Positions 57,976-64,000 of a stretch of DNA of 64,000 bases are shown here, piece after piece. Made by a program: the position numbers and the translations under genes. Within the stretch, counting starts at the first letter, position 1. Each line of letters begins with the position of its first letter. The DNA is taken from contig NC_067202.1 in assembly GCF_000699445.3 (NCBI RefSeq), positions 5,844,958 to 5,908,957 of the forward strand. Direction: 5' to 3'. The notes under the pieces were generated by a model. The model was not told the DNA's origin and did no database searches. It saw only the letters and a list, made by a program, of their open reading frames with translations. The stretch is from Schistosoma haematobium (lineage: Eukaryota; Platyhelminthes; Trematoda; Strigeidida; Schistosomatidae).

Positions 57976-58083
57976 CATTACAGTGCAATAATTCTTACTG
58001 AGTTATTAGTTTGCTTAAAATTGGGTAGTGAAATATTTGAAAATACGGTCTTCTGGAATCTTATATACTGGGGTATATGGATG
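43592..58083 (+). CDS. PTDSS1: Phosphatidylserine synthase, PTDSS1-like (eight exons seen, C-terminus missing)
   Basis: This ER membrane enzyme makes phosphatidylserine by exchanging the head group of an existing phospholipid for serine. Exons 43592-43758, 43793-43887, 44850-45046, 46293-46427, 49417-49628, 52968-53162, 55030-55095 and 57984-58083 join in phase to 389 codons with no stop. Conserved family blocks in order are [35 protein letters not shown] (across the exon 2-3 junction), [51 protein letters not shown] (across exon 5-6) and [11 protein letters not shown]. There are about eight to nine hydrophobic membrane segments. YAVNC and DIFAxxHFxGW fit PSS1 rather than PSS2. Human PTDSS1 has 473 residues; the last segment (human residues after the WLLC helix) was not found before 64000. 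Introns 4-7 carry many repeats. The ATG is the first in frame. Confidence 0.92.
43793..43887 (+). CDS. PTDSS1: PTDSS1-like exon 2
   Basis: Second membrane helix ([18 protein letters not shown]). The donor is GTACGT. One base of the glycine codon is left for exon 3. Confidence 0.9.
44850..45046 (+). CDS. PTDSS1: PTDSS1-like exon 3
   Basis: [12 protein letters not shown], a third helix, and EYAVNCSQ at the end. Acceptor TTCTAG, donor GTTTGT, phase 0. Confidence 0.92.
46293..46427 (+). CDS. PTDSS1: PTDSS1-like exon 4
   Basis: It encodes [20 protein letters not shown] and ends NWEITE. The acceptor (TTCAAG at 46287-46292) was chosen because it gives the exact family spacing between the NC and SH residues. 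Confidence 0.88.
46615..46805 (+). repeat. Decayed Sm-alpha-like copy in intron 4
   Basis: It shares the order GAGTGCCAA, CACGAAAC, AGAGTTTC, CTGACTACTTCC and GGTGATCAATCAATG with 55250-55510. The first hammerhead core word is lost (CAAACGAG). Confidence 0.65.
47626..47955 (-). mobile_element. SR2-like RTE 3' end in intron 4
   Basis: It matches the 3' UTR part of 31612-32549 (GTAGGACCAGGCAC, GCATCGGCCCAAG, AAGTAGTCTGCATCT) and lacks the tetranucleotide tail. Confidence 0.75.
48839..49320 (-). mobile_element. 482-bp non-autonomous retroposon with perfect 13-bp TSD, copy 2
   Basis: AATTCGAGTACAC lies at 48826-48838 and again at 49321-49333. The A/T-rich tail (TTATTTATTTATTTT on the plus strand) is at the left, so the element runs on the minus strand. 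The 5' end matches copy 1 at 28940-29413. Minus-strand frames up to 139 codons have no known domain. Confidence 0.85.
49417..49628 (+). CDS. PTDSS1: PTDSS1-like exon 5
   Basis: [20 protein letters not shown] is the most conserved part of the family. The exon ends FTPR. The acceptor at 49415-49416 keeps phase 0. A retroposon lies less than 100 bp upstream. Confidence 0.93.
49735..49960. mobile_element. Inverted SINE fragments in intron 5
   Basis: The left part is antisense (CATTTCGTCTCGTTATGG) and the right part is sense (GGATGAAACAGCTGTC, GGTTTTCAATGCTG). Both are decayed. Confidence 0.55.
49961..51039. other. Intron 5 sequence, nothing recognised
   Basis: No supported exon or repeat match was seen. 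Confidence 0.4.
51040..51180 (+). repeat. Sm-alpha-like partial copy in intron 5
   Basis: Same order as the 55250 copy after the hammerhead (CCTAGACTAGTGGCCATATT, GATAGCATTCGAT, ACATTGATCACCACCCAGTG). The ribozyme part is absent. Confidence 0.75.
51181..52204. other. Intron 5 sequence, nothing recognised
   Basis: No supported exon or recognised repeat was seen. Confidence 0.4.
52240..52290 (-). ncRNA. Decayed hammerhead-like module in intron 5, antisense to the gene
   Basis: On the minus strand ATGACGAGTCC, AGGACGAAAC gives a pairing stem II and an intact GAAA, but the first core base C3 is A and the triplet is GAC, which should not be cleaved. Confidence 0.45.
52820..52885 (+). ncRNA. Decayed hammerhead-like module in intron 5, sense
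   Basis: CTCACGAGTTC, GGGACGGAAC, ACACGTGTCCTGGATTGC keeps the satellite layout and a GTC triplet. Core changes are G5 to C and A13 to G. Confidence 0.45.
52968..53162 (+). CDS. PTDSS1: PTDSS1-like exon 6
   Basis: [30 protein letters not shown] and a following helix ending SAPAIR. Acceptor TTTAG, donor GTAAGA. Confidence 0.93.
53385..53530 (+). repeat. Decayed satellite/hammerhead fragment in intron 6
   Basis: GATGTCCCAAATAGGATGAG and TCGAGTCCTGTATTCCACTA keep the order of a schistosome hammerhead satellite, but both core segments are damaged. Confidence 0.5.
53640..54035 (-). pseudogene. RTE reverse-transcriptase fragment in intron 6
   Basis: Minus strand: [33 protein letters not shown] and, after a frame change, [19 protein letters not shown] at the catalytic block (the first D of the pair is lost). 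Same family as 5528-7990. Confidence 0.82.
54762..54850 (-). mobile_element. RTE 3' tail in intron 6
   Basis: A (TTAC)n run at 54764-54787 is followed by TCCTGTTACTCC. On the minus strand this is a GTAA-type retrotransposon tail with only about 60 bp of body. Confidence 0.55.
55030..55095 (+). CDS. PTDSS1: PTDSS1-like exon 7
   Basis: A 66-nt exon encoding [20 protein letters not shown], matching the human QYYAYLTD...RVGTQCW segment. Acceptor TTTAG, donor GTAAGT. Confidence 0.9.
55250..55510 (+). repeat. Sm-alpha-like unit in PTDSS1-like intron 7
   Basis: It starts inside the box B region (GGATCCGCCAGGGAG) and contains the complete hammerhead at 55294-55338. It runs to the palindromic GATCACCACCCAGTGATC and the terminal CAATCAATTG. 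It is 5'-truncated relative to the unit at 15451. Confidence 0.85.
55294..55338 (+). ncRNA. Hammerhead ribozyme with intact core, sense in intron 7
   Basis: Stem I is ACCTTG (55294-55299) with CAGGGT (55333-55338), with one G-U pair. Core CTGACGAG is at 55300-55307. Stem II is GTGC/GCAC with loop CAAGTA (55307-55320). GAAA is at 55321-55324. Stem III is the short palindrome ACCCGGGT (55324-55331). The cleavage triplet is GTC (55330-55332). All conserved core positions of the published consensus (CUGANGA, GAAA, NUH) are met. The very short stem III is typical of schistosome satellite hammerheads and may limit monomer activity. Confidence 0.85.
55700..55905 (-). mobile_element. tRNA-derived SINE, minus orientation, intron 7
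   Basis: Antisense copy: GGAAGCACTGGTCACCCG, a decayed core, and a degenerate box region ending GAGTCGGCATCCAATAG. Confidence 0.65.
55906..56165 (+). mobile_element. tRNA-derived SINE, plus orientation, intron 7
   Basis: ACTAGTGACTGATTTCGAG, GAAATTAGATATTAACAGCG and a box A/B-like region to about 56160. It is placed head-to-head with the previous copy. Confidence 0.65.
56166..57329. other. Intron 7 sequence, nothing recognised
   Basis: No supported exon was seen. Confidence 0.4.
57330..57790. repeat. Decayed Sm-alpha-like copies in intron 7
   Basis: The left part is antisense (GGAAACCACACTCGACC, CATTTGGCACCCACTAGCAA). The right part is sense (GTGATGAGTACCAAAT, GTTTCCTGTCGACCACC). Neither retains an intact hammerhead core. 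Confidence 0.65.
57926..57975. repeat. (TTA)n array next to the exon 8 acceptor
   Basis: About 16 units end 8 nt before the AG at 57982-57983. Confidence 0.95.
57984..58083 (+). CDS. PTDSS1: PTDSS1-like exon 8
   Basis: [17 protein letters not shown] and a helix ending YWGIWM. Donor GTAAGT, phase 0. If the donor were not used, the frame would stop at 58113. The acceptor is preceded by a (TTA)n array instead of a normal pyrimidine tract. Confidence 0.85.
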
Positions 58084-58294
58084 GTAAGTTGTAGAACTTT
58101 TGTCGAAAAATAAACTATCTAATTGTTTCTCATTTTGTCGTTGTTGTTGAGTAAGCTGAATAGATACCTCTTGAGACATTAGAAAGAAAGTATACAAGAT
58201 TGGTTCAGCGAAGATTTACTTCTCTTTCCAATGAATTCGCTTTCAAACTTGTACAATCACAAATATATATTCACTTTTCAAAATTATAATCTGT

Positions 58295-58483
58295 TTGGTA
58301 GGCCGACTCGAGAAGGCAATTCAAAGCTCAGCTTATCCTATGAATATCGAATTTAAAGGAGGTACACCTGTGAAATTCTCGAATAAAAGAGCTTCGAAAT
58401 CCCTGAGGAAAGCTTTCTACTCGGCTAATCTTCGTATCGTCTTCCTAAGCGTTAAGGAGAAACTTCCACGTTTTACCCCCTAA
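58295..58483 (+). other. Short frame, probably a retroelement fragment
   Basis: Residues such as KSLRKAFYSANLRIVFLSVK and KLPRFTP resemble the basic region before the C-terminus of some retroelement polyproteins. I cannot name the family with confidence. There is no splice evidence tying it to the upstream gene. Confidence 0.3.
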
Positions 58484-58719
58484 CCAACTTATTTCTATTT
58501 TCCTAATCTTTCTGATCACAATTCATCTCAACTTCAACATTTCGTCTCATTACGTTGTGCAATCTTCCTTTCACAACCATTAATCGCTATCTATCCTCAT
58601 GATGAATATTCGAGGTCATAGCAACTAAATTGTCAATGAAGTGAATAACATATTTGTGTACTTTCTTTATTATACATCACAGTTACCATGTTTGGTAAAT
58701 CTATCATTTACTTGAAATC

Positions 58720-59300
58720 ATGAACGGATCTAGGTTAGACCAGTATTGAAAACCTAGAAACACAAGACGACCGTAAGATGGTCGTACAAAATCGTGGATT
58801 AATTGAAGTTAGGCATTGGAGCTGTTGAATGTGGACTCAATAATCTCGAGGCTAAGTATTTCTGAGTGAGTGAGTGAGTGAGTGAGTGAGTGAGTGAGTG
58901 AGTGAGTGAGTGAGTGAGTGAGTGAGTGGGAGTGAGTGAGTGAGTGAGTGAGTGAGTGAGTGAGTGAGTGAGTGAGTGAGTGAGTGAGTGAGTGAGTGAG
59001 TGAGTGAGTGAGTGAGTGAGTGAGTGAGTGAGTGAGTGAGTGAGTGAGTGAGTGAGTGAGTGAGTGAGTGAGTGAGTGAGTGAGTGAGTGAGTGAGTGAG
59101 TGAGTGAGTGAGTGAGTGAGTGAGTGAGTGAGTGAGTGAGTGAGTGAGTGAGTGAGTGAGTGAGTGAGTGAGTGAAAGCGAAGTCCTGAGTTCCATTCTC
59201 GCATATGTGGTTGTAGATGAGCAAGCTGAAGAATCACATACTAGGACAAACGAACCTGTCTGGTACTTCCAGAACTTCAATGGTTATCTAACTTAGCTCA
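58720..59300 (+). mobile_element. tRNA-derived SINE interrupted by a (GAGT)n array
   Basis: The SINE body (GGTTAGACCAGTATTG, GATTAATTGAAGTTAGGCAT, CTCGAGGCTAAG) resumes after the array with AAGCGAAGTCCTGAGTTCC, the box B region, and a decayed hammerhead (CTGAAGAATCACATACTAGG). Confidence 0.75.
58862..59175. repeat. (GAGT)n microsatellite, about 78 units
   Basis: It is nearly pure, with one interruption near 58927. Minus-strand Leu-Thr-His-Ser frames across it are artefacts. Confidence 0.95.
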
Positions 59301-60484
59301 GTTTGTGTTCTCATCAAGAATCTATTGTTATTTCTCTTATTGACAGAAAGATAATCGACTAATATTTATCTACGATTGTATATCTTTAAAAAACTATTCA
59401 CCGAAAAGCGAACTATCTCTTCGTGAAACCAATCTTTCTTGTTTTCCTGTTTTAGGGAAACGTAACCGGTAACTTTTTCTCTCAAAATTCAACAGTTTTT
59501 GTTAGCTGTAATTAGTTGTAACTGTATAACCAGGTACCAACTGTCGCTGTGAGATCTAGTCTTTAAAAATAGAAGCCATATGTAGGCTCCAGATAACCCG
59601 TAAATTTTTTGTGTATTTGATACTCATTATTACTAATTACCTGTCTAGATCATCAAAACAAATGAAGCAGTGTTTTGTATCTTTGAATACATTCGATTTA
59701 ATTATTAAACCATTGGTAACTTAAACCTCATCCCGTCTTTTATTTCTTGCAAACTTTAATTTCACAGAGCAAATTTTACCTGAAAGCTAGGTAATTTTAC
59801 CGTTTCTTCGCAATACCCATTTCATTGACATAAGTTGCATCCTGTGATTGGGTGTTGAAATCTGATTGGGCGATTTCATAGTCGCTTCGATGATAACTCA
59901 CGGTCGTCGACACAGTATTACGCCTTTGCACCTAATATTAATGTAAACTTATCCATTCACTAAATGAATTATAGCTAAACTTTGATACAGGGATAAGTGA
60001 ATCAAAATCGAAATGGCTTCAAGAGATTTTTGTGTGTTCAGAACGTAAAATTCTATGAGATTTATCTTATATCGCTCTATAATACTCAAATTGGCTAAAA
60101 TTATTAATAGAACTTATTTTTTATCTTTATAGATTACACTTGACATTGTAAAACACATCAAATTCTATGGCATTACAGAAGTATATGGTGTTTCGCGTCT
60201 CCGGGATATACAGTAGGATAACATTATAACTCGATATGCTAGATATGAATTGGATCACGTTATATACTCATTCTAGACACGATACACAACCAACGAATAT
60301 GACACAGATGACTAGTTAGACAATAGTTTATTTAACATGAGTACCGGCAGTTCACACATATAGAGTGGATTCCACAGTGAAAGCCAAAGTTGAAATCAAT
60401 CGTAGAAAAAAAATCACAATATTGAATAGTGTCATGATATTTAACAAAGCTTTGTGTCTGTTTCTCTTTTTTGGGTTTGAGAGA
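59301..60484. other. Gene-free stretch
   Basis: I searched for the missing PTDSS1-like last exon. Several acceptor-like sites (59455, 60132) are followed by frames without the expected membrane helix. Confidence 0.4.
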
Positions 60485-60610
60485 ACTAATAAAACTGCCC
60501 GGTTGCTTGACAAAAGTTGGTGGAGCCGGGTTTGAACCTGGGGCTCAGTGGCCGAAGGTCGAACTCCCTAATCCTTAAACCACTGCAATAGCTTAGTGTT
60601 CGAGGCGTTC
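60485..60610 (-). repeat. tRNA-like head of another SINE family
   Basis: On the minus strand a box A-like GCAGTGGTTTAAGG is followed by CCCAGGTTCAAACCCGGCTC and CACCA. The arms do not fold as a functional tRNA (no matching acceptor stem or anticodon arm), so I call it tRNA-derived. Confidence 0.5.
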
Positions 60611-61457
60611 AAGTTTTTTCAGCCCTATCATATCACCAGCATTACATAAACAAACATTCTTAGTTCAGCTTCATGAATACAAACCTATACTTGGTAAATA
60701 ATTTCAACTAAAATAGTTCGCAGTGGATAGATCTCACAATAATCTTTTAACAATCTAGTGCTCGTCGCGAATCTTGAAACTTTTGAGTTCAACCTTTTCA
60801 TTTGCATTGTAATTCGAAGCTAAGTATATGAATTTTTATCTGATGAGTGGGTGATAATTAGTAATTATCATTAGATACAGTCTATGTAGATAACGCTTTC
60901 TAAATCGTAAGCACCAGTGGCCTTTTTGTTAAAACACTCTAATTTCAACCACCGAGCTGTGAATGCTAACTACACCCCATGTGCTTAAGTTTCAGTAACC
61001 GTGTAGTATCATTCAACTCTTACATATACACATAAAGTGTACTTCAAAGCCATTATTAACTCAGTAAAATCAAACCTCTTATAATTTTAGATACCCCTTG
61101 GTAAGAAATACCACCTAGTGTGAAACCGGGATTATATAGAGATAGATATAATTATTTGATTCACTCATTAAACACAAATTCTTACAATTTCAACATTTAT
61201 TCAAATTCATTTTCATAAATAGTTCTTTAAGTGTTCCATAGCGGACAGAATCAGAGATAACTGTAATGACATGCTTGATATTGTGTACACCAGCACTGGT
61301 CTGTTACAGTCCACCCCCCAACTACTCTAGAAAACAAATTTTATTAAAATAGATTATTTACAAGTGATCAATGTAGATTAAATTTACATTCAGTTGTACA
61401 TCAATTAATTTCGTTTAAACACATAATAACAATGAATTAATGAATACAATGAAATGT
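60611..61457. other. Intergenic stretch, nothing recognised
   Basis: No supported gene was seen. Confidence 0.45.
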
Positions 61458-61850
61458 TTTTGATTGAGATCATGAACTGATTGATGTTAGACCACCATTG
61501 AAAACCTGGAAGCATTGGAAGGCCGTTTCGTCCTATTGTGGGACTCCTCAGCAGTGCGCATCCGCGATCCTGATCGCAGGTTTTGAACCCATGGGCTTCA
61601 TTCTCGCGCGCGAACTCTTGACCTATTGGACCACTGAACTGGCACCCAATGGTGTTAATGTGTAACTTCAATCAATCCACGAAATTGTGTGACGATCTTC
61701 CATTGTACTGAGGTAGATATCTGTCTCTACCTGACACGGATCAGCTCCATTGATTACGGCTTCTCAATAGAACTCCGAGAATTCCCTCATGTTGCTAGTC
61801 ACTAGTAAGCACATGGTAATTATCATTAGAGAATTGTGTAGATTATTAAG
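61458..61850 (-). mobile_element. tRNA-derived SINE, full-length, best-preserved copy
   Basis: On the minus strand it holds a leader (ATTGATTGAAGTTACACATT), a box A-like and box B-like pair (about 61575-61645), a hammerhead module at 61512-61557 and a 3' end (CATCAATCAGTTCATGATCT). It is followed at 61855-61940 by the 3' portion of another copy in the same orientation, so copies can lie in tandem. Confidence 0.85.
61512..61557 (-). ncRNA. Hammerhead ribozyme in the SINE, core intact
   Basis: Minus strand: stem I GCACTG (61552-61557) with CAATGC (61512-61517), one mismatch. Core CTGAGGAG (61544-61551) fits CUGANGA. Stem II is GTCC/GGAC. GAAA is at 61526-61529. Stem III is a minimal GGCC-centred segment. 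The triplet is TTC, allowed by the NUH rule but weaker than GTC. Confidence 0.7.
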
Positions 61851-61854
61851 TTTT

Positions 61855-61940
61855 TGATTGAGATCATGAACCGACTGATGTTAGACCAACATGGGAAACC
61901 TGGAAGCACTGGACGACCTTTTCGTCCTATTGTGAATGAA
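61855..61940 (-). mobile_element. Tandem partial SINE copy
   Basis: Repeats the 3' end and half of the hammerhead (GGAAGCACTGGACGACC, TTTTCGTCCTATTGTG), then stops. Confidence 0.65.
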
Positions 61941-62109
61941 TCTGCTTGACAGGATGTTCTAAGCTTTAGATTTTGTACACATTCGTTTAAACTGTATTAT
62001 CTGACATCAGTATCGCTTAAATTTGGTTTATTCTAATAAGAGTAAGTTGCATAATGGAGAGCTTCGGAAGGGCATAGATCATAAAAAAACTAGATGTTCT
62101 ACTGAGAGA

Positions 62110-62320
62110 GATCACGAACCGATCAAAGTTAAACAACTACTGATAACGTGGAAGAATTGAACAGGCGGTCCGTCCTAGTATAAGACTCTTCATCGGTGCA
62201 CATCCAAGACCCGCACTCAGGAATTAAACCCAAGGCCTTGTCTTCGGGCGTCAACGCTTAACCTCTGGACTATTGAGTTAGGGTCTAATAGAACTCGGTA
62301 ATTCCCATAACCGTATACTG
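62110..62320 (-). mobile_element. tRNA-derived SINE fragment
   Basis: Antisense copy with GTCCGTCCTAGTATAAGACT (decayed core), then box B-like and box A-like remnants up to about 62285. Confidence 0.65.
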
Positions 62321-63856
62321 ATAAATGGGAGTTCGTTTTAAAATCACTGAATTCGGTATTGACCATAGTTACAATTGTCGGAAAAAAAATAAATAATTTG
62401 CAATTAATTAATGTTAGTAAAATTGTGATTGTATGTGTTCCTTTTTTTTGCAATAAATTATCTGAGTACACTTCCAAATTAGTGTAGTGGTAGTGTTGAG
62501 TTCTCCTAGTTAGATGATTTAACTGGGGAACTTTCATTGTCATTCTAATTGTATCATAATTATCATATTGATCTTTATAGGTTTTGTCCTCTTAATTTAC
62601 CTTTACATTCATGTTGACCATTTTCGTTGATTGACCTCTTAGTTTATGATCAATGGTTGACATTAAGTAACCGGCCTATATGATTCCCTACCACCCCTTT
62701 TAAAAAAATTGTGGGGTGTGAATGAAAAATTTAGGTATCATTGATTGGTGGACTTGTTTTGCAAGTGTGTGCTCAAGTGATAATGAACAAACATTTTGTT
62801 ACCTTTAATAATTTTGTGATTGGTCGTAAACTGTTCATCTTTGTAATCTGATTAGTTGAAATCGAAATCACATCTGGAGCTGTGATTGGATACCAGAATT
62901 TTCATTTTTTACATTTGAAATTTAATGATAATGAATAATTTTTTTTGTGTAATCTTAGTCTTGAAAAAAATTTAGACTTTTGAAGAAAAAGACACCAACT
63001 TAATTGCATTACCATGCAATCCTACTGTTAGTGAATGTGTATTGGGATCAATTTTTGTTTTCCGATCAAGTATACCTTGAATTGAAGTCGTTAGTTATCG
63101 GAACAGGAATAATCATATGTATCTCAGTAAAAGAAAGTTTTTGGGAAAAAGCATCTGTAAACCGGTTTGAATATTTGATAATAGTGATTACTGAATGAGG
63201 TCGGTAGTCAAATATTTAATACCAAATTAATAAACAAATTATCACCAAAGTGTGTGCATAGGCTTTTTTGTAACACACGGTGTGTTAATGGGAAAAAGAA
63301 ATCAACATATCAATAAATCATCATGATAAATTACTGGTTGCAATATGTATAATTCAGGTGAACCAACCGTAGACGATCATTTAATGAACTGACTTTGACA
63401 GTATATGAAAGTAGTAATAAATTTTCCGAAAAAGATACTTAATATTTAGTAAAGGATTATTTTGTAAATGTTCATTCATAATGAGAATTAGACAACGTTA
63501 GATTTAAATGTGGTTAATTTGTAAAAGTCCATTGAAACGGTTTATTGTGTTCACTTGTAAATTATTTGTAGTTCTGTATTTTAAAATTAATTTTTGGTCG
63601 TAATAAAAACTAGTTTGTTTAATCAGTCATGTGTGAATATTGTTAACCGCCGTAATATGAAACCTGAATTATCTAGACATTATGAATGTAACCATTTTTG
63701 ACAAGCATTTGAAATATCAGTTTCATGAAGTGTAAATGAACAAGCCTACGTCGTCTGACTGACTCAACAAATATTTATCGACTTTAAACGTATAAATATG
63801 AGTAAGGTCAACTGTATCAATGAACATTTACAATGCTATTACTATTATTTATTTTC
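62321..63856. other. Gene-free stretch
   Basis: No recognised repeat was seen. The plus frame at 63004-63198 is hydrophobic but has no family match or splice support. Confidence 0.4.
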
Positions 63857-63857
63857 C

Positions 63858-63930
<73 letters not shown>
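63857..63930. repeat. (TTA)n microsatellite
   Basis: About 24 units. Confidence 0.95.
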
Positions 63931-64000
63931 GTCAATTGACAAGATTCAATTCTTGTACTATGTATTTCATTGACACAAAATTTTTGCATTTTCAATTTTC

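Noticed and set aside
57865..58113. 82-codon frame with a long Tyr run as a gene
   Set aside because: The Tyr run is the (TTA)n array read in one frame. Only 57984-58083 is supported, as exon 8 of the PTDSS1-like gene.
58799..59280. Three overlapping minus-strand frames of Leu-Thr-His-Ser repeats
   Set aside because: The array is open in all three frames because of its 4-bp period. It is a repeat artefact.
59455..59520. Last exon of the PTDSS1-like gene after TTTTAG at 59455
   Set aside because: In phase it gives about 19 residues and a stop with no membrane helix or family similarity.

Overview
The window looks like nuclear DNA of a blood fluke (Schistosoma or a close relative). It is AT-rich, its two real genes have wide introns but a first intron of only 34-35 nt, and it is crowded with schistosome-type repeats: tRNA-derived SINE/satellite units carrying hammerhead-ribozyme cores (Sm-alpha-like), RTE-type (SR2-like) and CR1-type non-LTR retrotransposons, and a Ty3/gypsy remnant. 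The species cannot be fixed from sequence alone.

Two protein-coding genes are well supported, and they are divergent. On the minus strand (29455-35496, four exons, 434 codons) is trimethylguanosine synthase TGS1, the cap-hypermethylating enzyme; it carries an unusual insertion of about 114 residues inside the methyltransferase fold. On the plus strand (43592-58083, eight exons seen, 389 codons, C-terminus not found) is a PTDSS1-like phosphatidylserine synthase. The 8.1 kb between their start codons is mostly two CR1 elements in tandem (35522-41010). The 3' end of the first lies only about 26 nt upstream of the TGS1 ATG.

Region by region: 1-5.5 kb holds a 545-bp fold-back element and SINE copies, several in inverted pairs. 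5.5-8 kb is a decayed RTE element. 8-15.4 kb holds two unnamed dispersed repeats (families A and B); one B copy is split by a 754-bp insertion with a 16-bp target-site duplication. 15.4-20 kb holds a Sm-alpha-like satellite unit, a CR1 fragment, an RTE fragment and a gypsy element with a large internal deletion. 20-28.9 kb is gene-free, with LTR-like repeats in inverted arrangement, a (TA)n array, a SINE split by a 680-bp insertion, and a (GAGT)n array. 28.9-41 kb is TGS1 with its nested repeats and the CR1 pair. 43.6-58.1 kb is the PTDSS1-like gene, with repeats in its larger introns including an apparently intact hammerhead ribozyme in sense orientation in intron 7. 58-64 kb is gene-free apart from repeats.

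No CRISPR array, bacterial-type operon, rRNA gene or canonical tRNA gene was seen. Exon boundaries were set by hand from GT/AG sites, reading phase and remembered family conservation. They should be read as predictions.
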